NCBI RefSeq assembly: GCF_022430545.2
Contig: NZ_CP092488.2
Coordinates: 1,426,001-1,490,000 of the forward strand
DNA from: Mycobacterium paraterrae
GTDB lineage: Bacteria; Actinomycetota; Actinomycetes; Mycobacteriales; Mycobacteriaceae
Direction: 5' to 3'
DNA: 64,000 nucleotides
Position 1 is the stretch's first letter. Every line of letters starts with the position of its first letter. Shown one piece after another: positions 8,660 through 18,524 of the stretch. Under the pieces are notes generated by a model, which did no database searches, was not told the origin of the DNA, and saw nothing but the letters and a program-made list of their open reading frames with translations. The position numbers were made by a program, and so were the translations under genes.

Positions 8660-9819
8660 TGCCGGTCCGCCCTCTCCACCAGTGGCCCGCCGGGAGCGTC
8701 GTTTGGGTTCGGCGTGTAGCGCACGTCCGGGATCATCGTGTTGGGATCGCGGCCGTACGACTGCTCCAACGCCCGCAGTGCTCCGGAGAACCCGGTGCCG
8801 GTAAGGAAAGCGTTGTCCACCGCCGACAGTGTCGTGTCGACCTCCAGCGACGTATTCATGAAATCACCGCGGATCAGCTTCGGTACCGTGTCCACATCGA
8901 AGGGCGCCGTAAAAATCAGCTTCAGCGCGCCGAGCAGGTAGGGCGAGGCCTTGCCCAGTTCCCGCAGCGGGCATTGCAACGACAGCAGATCCTGGTGCAG
9001 CGGTCCGCGTGCCTCGCCGAGGTACTGCGCAGCAGCCTGGCTCAGCGCGCCGACCGAGTCGACCGCGTCGACCAGGTGACGGGTGTACTCCGGGGTCGCC
9101 AAGTATTTGATCAGCGGCGGGAATTCAGTCAGCGCCCGGTCGACGGCCTGGTCGTGGGTGCCGACGTACTCCAGCAGCCGGTTCGTCGAGTCGATCGCGT
9201 GGGTGATGTCGCCGCTCTGCTCGTTGAGGCGCTGGGTGAAGGTGTCCAGCTTGCCCAGGAACGCGCGGATCTGCGGCCCGCGGCCGGACAGGATCTTGGT
9301 GACCTCGTTCTGCAGAACCTCGAGGTTCGGCAGGCCACCGCCGCGCACCACCATCGCCAAGCTGGCCAGCGTCTGCTCGGTGCTCGGGTAGGACGACGAG
9401 TTCTTCAGCGGAATCGTGTCGCCGTTCTTCAGCATCTGCGGCGACGGGTCGGCCGGCGCGGCCAACTCGATGTGCTGCGAACCCAGCAGGCTGGTCTGGC
9501 CGATCTTCGCGGTGGCGTTCTTCGGCAGCTTGACGCTCTTCTCGACGCCCAAGGTCACAGTGGCGACCCAGTTCTTGAGCTCGATCTTGCGGATCGAGCC
9601 AACGAACACGTCGGCCACCATCACCTTGCTGTTGCCGTTAATGGCCAGGGTGTCGGGCACCTGCACGTAGAGCGTGTAGCCGTCACCACCCGGACCGCCG
9701 GGCAGCGAAACGTTCGAGATGCCCTTCCAGCCGCACGAGCTCAACACCATTGCGGCCATGAGGAATACGACGCCCTGCCAGATCTGGTGGCGGGCCTTGC
9801 ACAATGCCACGCGCATCAC
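8653..9819 (-). CDS. mceE: Mce lipoprotein MceE (LprK type)
   Basis: A 388-residue Mce subunit with a lipoprotein signal peptide: hydrophobic run LMAAMVLSSCG with the lipobox cysteine near residue 29, as expected for the E subunit. The MCE domain follows (YTLYVQVPDTLAINGNSKVM, VADVFVGSIRKIEL). GTG 9819 or the adjacent ATG 9816 may be the start; both overlap the mceD stop. Confidence 0.95.
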   Translation of the reverse strand: MMRVALCKARHQIWQGVVFLMAAMVLSSCGWKGISNVSLPGGPGGDGYTLYVQVPDTLAINGNSKVMVADVFVGSIRKIELKNWVATVTLGVEKSVKLPKNATAKIGQTSLLGSQHIELAAPADPSPQMLKNGDTIPLKNSSSYPSTEQTLASLAMVVRGGGLPNLEVLQNEVTKILSGRGPQIRAFLGKLDTFTQRLNEQSGDITHAIDSTNRLLEYVGTHDQAVDRALTEFPPLIKYLATPEYTRHLVDAVDSVGALSQAAAQYLGEARGPLHQDLLSLQCPLRELGKASPYLLGALKLIFTAPFDVDTVPKLIRGDFMNTSLEVDTTLSAVDNAFLTGTGFSGALRALEQSYGRDPNTMIPDVRYTPNPNDAPGGPLVERADRQC

Positions 9820-11456
9820 TGGCCTCCTCCTGGTGCTTCGGCGGGCAGGGCGGGGCCGGGCGGCGGCGCCGGTGCGCCCAGCGGCGACGGTCCGACGGCC
9901 GACGGCGGTGGCGGCCCGGGGATCACGTTGGGCCCCGGGGGCGGCGACGCGATCGGCGACGGATTGCCGGGGACGCCGATGAACGGCGCCGGGCCGGGCT
10001 CCTCGTTGTACGCGTTCGGGTATCCCGGCGGCGTCTGGTATTGCGACTGCACGGGAGCGATGTTCGGGCCACCCATCAACTCGGCCAGCGAGTCCGGTGT
10101 CAGCAGGCCGGCCGTCACTGGGCCGACCTTGACACCTTGCATGCCGGGCGCGGTGATCCAGCCGTGCTGGGTGTTGCGGTGCGACGTCGGGGTATCGGGC
10201 ACCCAGATGCCTGGAACCGTCGTGTCCTTATAGCCCGCCGGTGGACGTAGACGATCTTCGGAATATGCAACTTCTTTAGGCGTCACCGCGGTCAAACTGA
10301 ATGGGTTCAACCCGAACGGCAGGTAGTTGAACTTAATCGCGTCGAGGATCGGCGCCAGGTATTGCGCGCACAACTCGGCGGATTCCTGGTAGCCCAACCG
10401 GCTGCTGGCTTGAATAGAGCTGCAGATGAACTCCATCGGGTTGGCAAAGCCCATGGTGCCGACTGTGCCCGTCGGCTGGGCGACAACCGCGCTGTGGGCA
10501 GGGTGATAAATCAAATTCGCATTCGATAGCGCCGTCGGCAGCACGTGCAAGCTGGTTTCCAGGCCGGTCAACGAGTCCGGCTGGACAAGTGTGTTGGTGG
10601 TGTCGGCGAGCTGGTTGATGTCGTGGGTCAACACTTCGCGGTTCTTGGTGAGCCACGGCTGAACCGTGGAGAGCAGGCCGTCGAACTGCTGCAGCGCGTT
10701 CGACAGATCCTGGTCGGACCCGGTCAGGCTGTTGGTGAACTGCGCTAGGTTCTTGTTGAGCTGCACGAACTTCTGGTCGTCGGCGTGCAGCGCGTTGACG
10801 AACAGCGCCAGGCTGCGAATCACGCCGAAGAAGTCGCCGCGACCCTGGTTCAGCGCGGTCAGCGCCTTGGACAGGTCGTTGAACGTCGTGTTGATCTGCT
10901 TGCCCTTGCCGGCCAGTCCGTCGGCGTAGGCCTCGATGACGTCACCGAACGGGCCCTTGGGCTGCTGCTTGCTCGGCCCCAACTTCGAGATGACGTTGGT
11001 GATCGTGTTGCGCAGCTCGTCCCACTCGGTCGGCACCTGGGTGCGCTCTTCGGGGATCACCGCGTTGTCGGCCAGCGTGGGCCCACCCTTGTACGGCGGC
11101 TCCAGCTGGATCAAGCGCGACGCGACCAGCGTCGGGTTGAGGATCACCGCCTGGGCGTCGGCAGGCACCTTGTACTTGTTCGAGTAGTGGAAGGTGACCT
11201 TCATCTTGTCGCCGGCCGGCTCGACCTTGTCGATCGCGCCGACCTTGACGCCCATGATCTCGACTTTGTCGCCGTTATACAAGGCGTTGGCCACCGGGAA
11301 GTACGCCACCACGGTGTTGGTCGTCAACTTCTTGTACAGCTCGATCCCGAGGAACGCCAGCACCAGCGCCGCGACGATCGCCAACGACCCGATGATCACC
11401 GCCGCACGCGACAGCTTCGGCATCCGGAGGTGCCGGAAATCAAAGACGGTACTCAA
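9816..11456 (-). CDS. mceD: Mce family protein MceD
   Basis: A 546-residue Mce subunit: membrane anchor (AVIIGSLAIVAALVLAFLGI), MCE domain with NALYNGDKVEIMGVKVGAID, helical region, and a long Pro/Gly-rich C-terminal tail from about residue 470. A TTG start at 11456 overlaps the TGA of mceC. Confidence 0.95.
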   Translation of the reverse strand: MSTVFDFRHLRMPKLSRAAVIIGSLAIVAALVLAFLGIELYKKLTTNTVVAYFPVANALYNGDKVEIMGVKVGAIDKVEPAGDKMKVTFHYSNKYKVPADAQAVILNPTLVASRLIQLEPPYKGGPTLADNAVIPEERTQVPTEWDELRNTITNVISKLGPSKQQPKGPFGDVIEAYADGLAGKGKQINTTFNDLSKALTALNQGRGDFFGVIRSLALFVNALHADDQKFVQLNKNLAQFTNSLTGSDQDLSNALQQFDGLLSTVQPWLTKNREVLTHDINQLADTTNTLVQPDSLTGLETSLHVLPTALSNANLIYHPAHSAVVAQPTGTVGTMGFANPMEFICSSIQASSRLGYQESAELCAQYLAPILDAIKFNYLPFGLNPFSLTAVTPKEVAYSEDRLRPPAGYKDTTVPGIWVPDTPTSHRNTQHGWITAPGMQGVKVGPVTAGLLTPDSLAELMGGPNIAPVQSQYQTPPGYPNAYNEEPGPAPFIGVPGNPSPIASPPPGPNVIPGPPPPSAVGPSPLGAPAPPPGPALPAEAPGGGQ

Positions 11457-13030
11457 TTCCCATTACCTCCTTGCGCTCCCGAGCCGCCAGCCCCACCGGT
11501 CCCGCTGATGTAGGGCGCGGGCAGGTTGGCACCCGGTCCCGGCGGAGCCGGGGGCACGTTCAGCGGCGGCGGCGGCGGTGCGGCCGCCGGGTTGCCCGGG
11601 GCGGGGCCCGGCAGCGGTCCGAGCGGTTCGGTGCGTCCGCCTGGGGGTCCGGGCGCAATCGGCACGGGCGTGCCCGGCACGTCCGGCTGGACCTGCCCCG
11701 GCCGGCCGGCGATCGGGATGCCCGGTGTCGGTGGCAGCCCGTTCGGGTTGGGCGGCGACGACGCGATGTTCGGGTTCGGGTATGGCCCGTTGGGCCCGAA
11801 CGGACCGGCGTCCTGGTTGATGCCCGCACACGGCATCGGGTTGCCCGGCCGCGGCAGCAGTTCCGGGGGCGGGGTGTAGGAGCACGGCGTTCCCGGCGGG
11901 ATAGCCGGACCTGGGTGGTCGGCGGTTCCTTCCAGCAGCTGTGGGGCCGGCGGCGGCGCACCGTTGGGGAACCGGGTGCCGTTGGGGTCGGGGAACTTGC
12001 CCGCCGGCAGGCCGGCGTTACGCCAGAATTCCTCGGGGTCAATGCCACGCTTCTTGAACGCGGCGTCCACCCAAGGCTGCAGGATCCAGTACGGCAGCAG
12101 GTTGGTCACCTGCACCTTGAAATACGGACCTGAGGCAATAGATTCGTTAAGCCCCGCAGCGGTTTTGCCTAATGTCTTAAACACTAACGCTAAATCATCT
12201 TTCCGTTTGTCCAGCAGGTCGCTGACCGTGCGGAGCTGCTCCAGGACGTGGTTAAGGTTCGGGTTGTCGTTGATCAGGTACTGCACCTGAGCCGAGAACG
12301 CCGACACGTTGGCCAGCAGCGAGCTGATCGCGGCGCTGCGCTGGTTGAACGCGGCCAGCAAGTTGTTGGCGTTCACGAACAGCCGGTCCACCTGCTGGCT
12401 GCGGTCACCCAGGATCTGGGCGATCTGGTTCGCCTGCGCGAGCAGATGGGTGATCTGCTCGTCCCGCTTGCCGACGGTATCGGAGAACTTCGCCACCCCG
12501 TCGAGCGCCGCGCTCAGGTGCGGAGCGGTCTGGTCGATAGTCTGCGACAGCACGTTCAGCGACTGCTTGACGGTGTCGATGTTCCAGCCGGCCGCAGCCT
12601 TGGTGACATCGAAGAAGGCGTCGTAGATCTGGTACGGCGTGGTGCTCTGGCCGAGCGGCAGCGTGCCGCCGGGCCGCAGCGTCGTAGTGCCGCGCGGCTC
12701 GATCTCGAGCACCTTTTTTCCGAGGATGGTGTCGGTCTTGATCGCCAGCCGGCTTTCGGTGCCGATGGTGTCGCTGCCGGTGGAGAATTTCATCTTGATG
12801 TGGTCGCCGTCGATGTTGATGGCCTCGATCTGGCCGACGTCGACACCGGCGATGCGGACCTTGTCGCCCGTGTTCAGCTGGCCCGAGTCGGTGAACTGCC
12901 CGTAGTAGCTGGGCTGCGCGAAGATCTGCGGGATGCTCGTCAGCGTCTGACCGACCGCGACCGTGAGAACCGTGACGATCAGGCCCATCAGGCCGATCTT
13001 CTTCCGGTTGGCGGGTTCTAGTGTCCTCAT
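11453..13030 (-). CDS. mceC: Mce family protein MceC
   Basis: A 525-residue Mce subunit: N-terminal anchor (IGLMGLIVTVLTVAVGQTL), MCE domain (SGQLNTGDKVRIAGVDVGQI), a helical region, then about 200 residues very rich in Pro and Gly, ending GGSGAQGGNGN. Such tails are common in C and D subunits and probably reach into the outer envelope. ATG 13030 forms an ATGA overlap with the mceB stop; a start 12 nt further upstream is less likely. Confidence 0.95.
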   Translation of the reverse strand: MRTLEPANRKKIGLMGLIVTVLTVAVGQTLTSIPQIFAQPSYYGQFTDSGQLNTGDKVRIAGVDVGQIEAINIDGDHIKMKFSTGSDTIGTESRLAIKTDTILGKKVLEIEPRGTTTLRPGGTLPLGQSTTPYQIYDAFFDVTKAAAGWNIDTVKQSLNVLSQTIDQTAPHLSAALDGVAKFSDTVGKRDEQITHLLAQANQIAQILGDRSQQVDRLFVNANNLLAAFNQRSAAISSLLANVSAFSAQVQYLINDNPNLNHVLEQLRTVSDLLDKRKDDLALVFKTLGKTAAGLNESIASGPYFKVQVTNLLPYWILQPWVDAAFKKRGIDPEEFWRNAGLPAGKFPDPNGTRFPNGAPPPAPQLLEGTADHPGPAIPPGTPCSYTPPPELLPRPGNPMPCAGINQDAGPFGPNGPYPNPNIASSPPNPNGLPPTPGIPIAGRPGQVQPDVPGTPVPIAPGPPGGRTEPLGPLPGPAPGNPAAAPPPPPLNVPPAPPGPGANLPAPYISGTGGAGGSGAQGGNGN

Positions 13031-14067
13031 TGCGGGGTGCACCTACCCGTCGGCTGCGACCACACACGGACCGTGCGGACCGGACCACCGGCCTGCAGAC
13101 CGTTGGTCTTCAGAGTGAGGTCACAGAGGTAGAAGTTGACCCAGTCGCCGTAGTTACCTATTGCGTTACCCACAATGTTCATGCCGATCGGGGTGCGGTG
13201 AATCTGGTCGTCGTACAGATCCTTCTGGTCGATGATCGGCTGCTGGATCGGGTCAAGGTAGTTCAGCGTCTTGTGCAACAGTTGCCGGTTGTCGGCGAGC
13301 AGTTCGGCCACCGTTCCCGCGCCGTTGCTGATATTCGCGATGCCCGCCGCGAAGCCGTCGGCGTGGTTGTTCAGGCCGGTAATCAGCTTCTCGAAGTTGT
13401 CGACGGTCTCGTCGAAGTCCTTGCGGTGCTTAACCGTTGTGTCCAACACAATGTTCAGGTTTTTGACCACTTCGCCGATAGCCTCGTCGCGCTCGGCGAT
13501 TTTGGAGGTCAGCTGCGCGGTCTGGTCGAGGATGTCGTTGATCGTGCCGCCCTGCCCCTGGAAAACGGTGATGATCGAGGTCGCGATGTTGTTCACCTTG
13601 TCCGGGTCGAGCGCCCGGAACAGCGGCTTGAAACCGCCGATCAGCGCGTCGAGGTCGAGCGCCGGCGAGGTGTGCGACAGCGGAATGAACCCGTGCACGG
13701 GAAGCACCCGATCGGAGCCCTCGCCCTCACCGCGCTTGAGCTCCAGGTAACGGTCGCCGATCAGGTTGAGATAACGCACCTGAGCCGTCGTGGACTGGTA
13801 CAGCGGAACGTCGTGGTCGACATCGAACTCGACTTGCACCCGATGGCCGCCGTCGACCAGCTTGATGCTCTTGACCTTGCCGATCTCCACACCGGACGCC
13901 CGCACGAACTGACCGTTGCGAAGACCGCTGATGTTGCTGAACTCAGCGGAGTACGTGTGGGACCGGTCGAAGCGCATCTGACCGAACACCACGACGATGA
14001 GCGCGGTGAAGAGCAGCAGCACCGTCGCGACGATGCCGAGCTTGACGAGGGTTCCGGTGATTTTCAT
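13027..14067 (-). CDS. mceB: Mce family protein MceB
   Basis: A 346-residue Mce subunit with anchor (LGIVATVLLLFTALIVVVFG), MCE domain (SGLRNGQFVRASGVEIGKVK) and helical domain, without a Pro-rich tail, as usual for B subunits. It overlaps mceA by 4 nt. Confidence 0.95.
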   Translation of the reverse strand: MKITGTLVKLGIVATVLLLFTALIVVVFGQMRFDRSHTYSAEFSNISGLRNGQFVRASGVEIGKVKSIKLVDGGHRVQVEFDVDHDVPLYQSTTAQVRYLNLIGDRYLELKRGEGEGSDRVLPVHGFIPLSHTSPALDLDALIGGFKPLFRALDPDKVNNIATSIITVFQGQGGTINDILDQTAQLTSKIAERDEAIGEVVKNLNIVLDTTVKHRKDFDETVDNFEKLITGLNNHADGFAAGIANISNGAGTVAELLADNRQLLHKTLNYLDPIQQPIIDQKDLYDDQIHRTPIGMNIVGNAIGNYGDWVNFYLCDLTLKTNGLQAGGPVRTVRVWSQPTGRCTPQ

Positions 14068-15365
14068 GGGTTGATCGTGTGGTCTCCCATTTGGCGGCCC
14101 CAGACGTACTCGACTGCATACGGGGAGCCGGTGTCGATGTGGTTGTACGGAGCGATGCTGCTGCCGGTGTCCATGACCAGCGTCGGGGCCGGCCAGAGTT
14201 CACGGGTGATGGTCTGCCAACAGCCCGGCGCACCACCGGGGCCGCCGTGGGCGTTGAGGCGCGGCAGGTTCTCCGGATAGATGTACGGGTTCGGCGCGCC
14301 GCCGACCAGACCGCCCAGCGCAAGCAATCCAGCCGTTGCGGCCGTCATTCCAATACCGGGCAAGCTAAGCAAAAGCCCTAGACCAGAGAAGATCTCGGTT
14401 TCTGTCCGCAGTGAGTATGGACTGGTGAATGCGGCAACTTTCGGTTCCGAGTCATGCAGATTGCGGATAGAGCAGAGTATCTCCGGACTATAGGTGTCGA
14501 GCAGCTGAGCGGTCGGCACCAAATCCTTGGCGCCGCGCGCGAAGTACGGGCCGCCCTTGTTGAAGATCTCCGCGCCGGTGGCACCGAACCCCGCGGCGGC
14601 CAGCAGCGCCTGGTCGAGGTTCTTCTCCTGCGCGTGCACGGTGTGCGCCGTCGTCGAGGCGTTGTTCAGGAAGTCGAACAGGTCGGGAGCCGCGTTCGAG
14701 AAGGTGTCGGCAACTCGCGAGAACTGCTGGATGTCGTGCCGGATGATCGGCATCCGCGGGTTGATGTCGTCGAGGGCGGCGCTGCCGTTGATGATCGACT
14801 GCCCGAACTTGTCGCCGAGCCCGCTCAGCGCTTGGGCCGCCGCGCTCAGCGTCAGGTTGACCTTGACCGGGTCGACCTTCTCCGCGATCTCGGTGATGGT
14901 CTGGAACAGCGTGTTGATCTCCGTCGTCACCGAACGGGCGTCGATCACGGTCGACGGCGTAACCCGTTGCGGGAGCGGGTTTTCCGGCGGGGTCATCGAC
15001 ACGTACTTCTCACCGAACACCGTGGTTGCCACGATCTTGGCGTCCACATTGGCCGGGATCAGGTGCAGATACTTCGGGTAGACATCCAGGCTGAACTTCA
15101 CCGCAGGCTTACCGTCACGCTCAACCTCGTCGATCTTGTCGACACGGCCGATCTGCACCCCGTTGAAGGTGACCTTCGAACCCGGATCCATCACCAAGCC
15201 AGCCCGATCCGACAGCATCGTCAGCTTCGTCTTCTCAGTGAAGTCACCCTTGTACTGCAGGAAAACCAGCCATAACACCAGCGCGAAAATCAAGAAGACG
15301 ACGACACCGGCCACCCGATAGGGCTGGAACGGCGCCTTGTTGACTTTCCCTCGTGGATTCGTCAT
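14064..15365 (-). CDS. mceA: Mce family protein MceA
   Basis: A 433-residue first Mce subunit: basic N-terminus, anchor (VAGVVVFLIFALVLWLVFLQ), MCE domain with GLVMDPGSKVTFNGVQIGRV, then a helical domain with SVTTEINTLFQTITEIAEKV. The sequence resembles Mce1A of M. tuberculosis. It follows yrbEB by 6 nt. Confidence 0.95.
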   Translation of the reverse strand: MTNPRGKVNKAPFQPYRVAGVVVFLIFALVLWLVFLQYKGDFTEKTKLTMLSDRAGLVMDPGSKVTFNGVQIGRVDKIDEVERDGKPAVKFSLDVYPKYLHLIPANVDAKIVATTVFGEKYVSMTPPENPLPQRVTPSTVIDARSVTTEINTLFQTITEIAEKVDPVKVNLTLSAAAQALSGLGDKFGQSIINGSAALDDINPRMPIIRHDIQQFSRVADTFSNAAPDLFDFLNNASTTAHTVHAQEKNLDQALLAAAGFGATGAEIFNKGGPYFARGAKDLVPTAQLLDTYSPEILCSIRNLHDSEPKVAAFTSPYSLRTETEIFSGLGLLLSLPGIGMTAATAGLLALGGLVGGAPNPYIYPENLPRLNAHGGPGGAPGCWQTITRELWPAPTLVMDTGSSIAPYNHIDTGSPYAVEYVWGRQMGDHTINP

Positions 15366-15371
15366 AGCCGC

Positions 15372-16241
15372 CTATACCGTGAAGTTGAAGTTTGGATTGA
15401 CGCCGTACAGCGCCATCTCGGCCAACAGGATGACGATCGGGTTAGCCACCAGCGAGAAGCGCATCGAACGGCCGACGCCCTCCCCCACACCGACCGGACC
15501 ACCACTGGCGTTGTAGCCGTAGTAGCAGTGCGACAGCATCACCACGATCGAGATGATGATGACTTCGACGAATGACCAGAACACGTCGTCGGGTCGCAGG
15601 AACGTCCGGAAGTAGTGCTCGTAAGTGCCGGACGTCTGCCCGTAGATGAAGGTCGTGACGATCTGCGGCGACAAGAAGGACAGGATCAAACCGATCGAGT
15701 ACAGCGGGATGATCACTACGAGACCGGCCAGCATCCGGGTGGACACCAGGTAGGCCGTCGACTTGACGCCCATCACCTCGAGAGCGTCGATCTCCTCGCT
15801 GATCCGCATAGCGCCAAGCTCAGCGGTGGCGCCGGCGCCGACGGTGGCCGCCAGCGCGATGCCGGTGACGATCGGCGCGACCAGGCGCACGTTGATGAAG
15901 GCGGCGACGAACCCGAGCAGGGTCTCAATACCGATGTGACCCAAGGACGCAAGACCCTGAATGGCGACCAGCGACCCGGCCGACAACGTCACGAACGCAA
16001 TGATGACAGCGGTGCCGCCGACGACCGCCATGGCGCCCGTGCCCATGCCGACCTCGGCGATCAGGCGCAGGACTTCCTTGCGGTAGCGGGTGAGGGCCCA
16101 CGCCATGTCGCGCACACCGATGACCGCGAACCAGCCGATGCGGCCGGCCTCGTCGAGCGGGCGACTGGCCGCGGCGCTGTACTTCGCGATGTTTACAGAG
16201 GCCCGCGGAAATCGGCCGCGGATTACCTGAGCGGTCGACAT
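15372..16241 (-). CDS. yrbEB: YrbE/MlaE-family permease subunit YrbEB
   Basis: A 289-residue integral membrane permease with MlaE-fold segments. It contains the conserved block GATAELGAMRISEEIDALEV and the C-terminal GPVGVGEGVGRSM. It pairs with YrbEA as the inner-membrane channel of the Mce importer; the ATPase (Mkl/MceG) is encoded elsewhere in mycobacteria and is not in this window. Confidence 0.95.
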   Translation of the reverse strand: MSTAQVIRGRFPRASVNIAKYSAAASRPLDEAGRIGWFAVIGVRDMAWALTRYRKEVLRLIAEVGMGTGAMAVVGGTAVIIAFVTLSAGSLVAIQGLASLGHIGIETLLGFVAAFINVRLVAPIVTGIALAATVGAGATAELGAMRISEEIDALEVMGVKSTAYLVSTRMLAGLVVIIPLYSIGLILSFLSPQIVTTFIYGQTSGTYEHYFRTFLRPDDVFWSFVEVIIISIVVMLSHCYYGYNASGGPVGVGEGVGRSMRFSLVANPIVILLAEMALYGVNPNFNFTV

Positions 16242-16242
16242 G

Positions 16243-17043
16243 TCACATCCCCGTTCCGAATTTCACACCGATGGTCGTCAGGATGACGTTGACCCCGAAC
16301 AGTGCGACCACGCACAGCACCACGGTTTCGTTGACGGCGGTGCCCAACCCTTTAGAACCACCGCTGACGGTCAGACCGCGGTAGCAACCAACCAGCCCGG
16401 CAATGAGCCCGAATGCCAAGGCCTTGATCGTCGCGATGACGACCTCGGGCAGGCCGGTCACCAGAGTCAGCGTGGCCAGATACGCACCGGCCGAGACGTT
16501 CTGCATATAGACGCCGAACAGGAATCCTCCGACCAGGCCGACCATCGACACCAAAGCGTTGAGGAGCATCCCACACAGGGCGCAGGCCAGCACGCGGGGA
16601 ACGACAAGCCGGTGGATCGGGTCGATACCGAGCACTTCCATCGCGTCGATCTCTTCGCGGATGGTGCGCGCGCCGAGGTCTGCACAGATGGCGGTCGAGA
16701 CGGCGCCGGCGATCACCAGCACGGTGTTGATCGGGCCAATCTGAGTAATAACGGCGATACCGGCGCCGGCGCCGGAAATGTCAGCCGCTCCAACCTGAAT
16801 CAGCAAGATGTTGAACGTGAAGATGAAAAGCGCTGTCACCGGCACGGATACGGCCATCGTTGGCAGCAGCGCAACCCTCAGAATGAACCAGCACTGCAGG
16901 ATGAATTCTTTCCATTGAAATGGGGGCCGGAACAACGCTGTTCCGGTGAGCACGCACATCCGGAAGAAGCCACCGACAAGTACCAGCGGCGGCCCGATCT
17001 GGTCACGGATGTAATCAGTGACCCGCGGCTGCGTAGTAGTCAC
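16243..17043 (-). CDS. yrbEA: YrbE/MlaE-family permease subunit YrbEA
   Basis: A 266-residue permease. The conserved block ICADLGARTIREEIDAMEVL and the C-terminal VSGGSKGLGTAVNETVV match MlaE permeases. GTG 17043 follows a strong ribosome site (GGGAGGAA). One nt separates its stop from the yrbEB start. Confidence 0.95.
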   Translation of the reverse strand: MTTTQPRVTDYIRDQIGPPLVLVGGFFRMCVLTGTALFRPPFQWKEFILQCWFILRVALLPTMAVSVPVTALFIFTFNILLIQVGAADISGAGAGIAVITQIGPINTVLVIAGAVSTAICADLGARTIREEIDAMEVLGIDPIHRLVVPRVLACALCGMLLNALVSMVGLVGGFLFGVYMQNVSAGAYLATLTLVTGLPEVVIATIKALAFGLIAGLVGCYRGLTVSGGSKGLGTAVNETVVLCVVALFGVNVILTTIGVKFGTGM

Positions 17044-17198
17044 TGCCGTTTCCTCCCCGATGTCAAGACTGTGATCGTCGTCTCCTTACTGGCTAGAAGT
17101 AAGGCGGACCACAGGACTGTACCCGATGCGCTCACACGTGCGCATTTCATCGGCGTTATTAGCCTCTCGTACAGTTGACCTGCGTGTTCTTCAACGTG
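17044..17198 (-). promoter_or_regulatory. 155-bp gap between the fadD5 remnant and yrbEA, with an inverted repeat
   Basis: This gap could hold the promoter that now drives the mce genes. On the plus strand CCTTACT (17084-17090) and AGTAAGG (17098-17104) form 7-bp arms around GGCTAGA, 40 nt ahead of the yrbEA start, a possible operator or leader hairpin. No clear -10/-35 pair was found. Confidence 0.35.
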
Positions 17199-18509
17199 TC
17201 AGCTGACTTCACCCGGCGTCGTATCTGTTGAACCAGAACCGCTTTGGGCGACGTCCGAGGCACCATACCGCGTCCGCAGCTCTGTCTTTAACACTTTGCC
17301 TGCGGGGTTGCGCGGCAAGGCCTTAACGATCTTTAGGCCCTCGGGATATTTGTACCGGGCCAAGCGCTCCCGCAGGAATTCGTCGAGGTCCTCGATGCGC
17401 AGACTGGCTTCCGACACCGCCGCAACGGCGACCGGAACTTCGCCCCATTTATCGTGCGGGCGGGCGATCACCGCGACTTCGACGATCGCCGGATGGCTCG
17501 CCAACACGTTCTCCACCTCCGCGCAGTAGATGTTCTCGCCACCGGAGATGATCATGTCCTTCTTGCGGTCGACAACCCAGACATATACCTCGTCGTCCAT
17601 CCGGACAAGGTCGCCGGAATGGAACCAGCCACCGTGAAACGCTTCGGCGGTGGCCTCCGGGTTGTTCCAGTAGCCGCTCATCAATGTGGGTGCGCGATAG
17701 ACGATTTCACCGACCTCACCGATGGGCACGTCATTCATCTCCTCGTCGACGACGCGGGCGGCCACGGTCGGGATCACCTTGCCCACCGAGCCGAGCTTCC
17801 TGATCGCGTCTTCGCCGAGCAGCATGCAGGTCACCGGGGACATCTCGGTCTGGCCGAACGCGGCCAGGATCTGCGCCCCGGGGAAGGTCTCCGACATCTG
17901 ACGCAGCAGCGTGTCGGACGCCGGCGCGGCACCCCACGAGATGACCCGCAGCCGCACATCGCGCGGATGTGCCTGCTGCGCAGCACAAACCGCCTGCCAC
18001 TGGGCCGGCACCAGGAAAATCCCGGTGACCTTTTCGGCGGCGAGGACGTCGAGCAGGTGTCCCGGGTCGAACGCGCCGAGCGGATGGATCACCGTAGGCA
18101 GGCCCATCAGCATTCCGGTCAGCAGGTTGCCGATTCCGGCTATATGGAAGAAAGGCACTCCGATGAAGCCGATGTCGTCGGCGGCGAACCCGTGGGTGTA
18201 CAGGTTGGCTGTCGTCTGACAGCTCAGGTTGGTATGCGTCAGCACGGCGCCCTTGGGCCGGCCGGTGGTGCCCGAGGTGTACATGATCAGCGCGGGCGAA
18301 TCGTTCGGGACGTCGGCCGCGACGGCCGGGTCGCCCGGCTCGTCGACCAGATCCTCGTAGGCCAGCAGGCCCTCGTCGGACGAGTCGCCGGCCACCACGA
18401 TCGTCTGCAGCACCGAGGTGACGTCGCGGACGCCGGCCGCGACCGGAGCCAACACCGGCTCGGTGATCATCACCCTGGCCTCGGAGTGATCGACCTGTGG
18501 TGTGGTCAA
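17199..18509 (-). pseudogene. 5'-truncated FadD5-like acyl-CoA/AMP-binding ligase
   Basis: A 436-residue open frame carrying the C-terminal part of an acyl-CoA synthetase: AMP-binding loop MYTSGTTGRPKG, FFHIAGIG, QTEMSPV, the SGYWNNPEATAEAF motif, GWFHSGDL and the C-terminal lysine region RNPAGKVLKTELR. FadD5-type enzymes are about 550 residues; here roughly the first 110-130 are missing. Homology begins abruptly at SEARVMITEPVLAPVAAGV, the only start is a TTG, and a TAA lies 6 codons upstream. The position ahead of yrbEA matches fadD5 in mce1 operons. Loss of the N-terminal substrate-binding portion probably makes it inactive, though a short product could still be made. Confidence 0.8.
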
Positions 18510-18524
18510 TGGGACCGCCCTGGG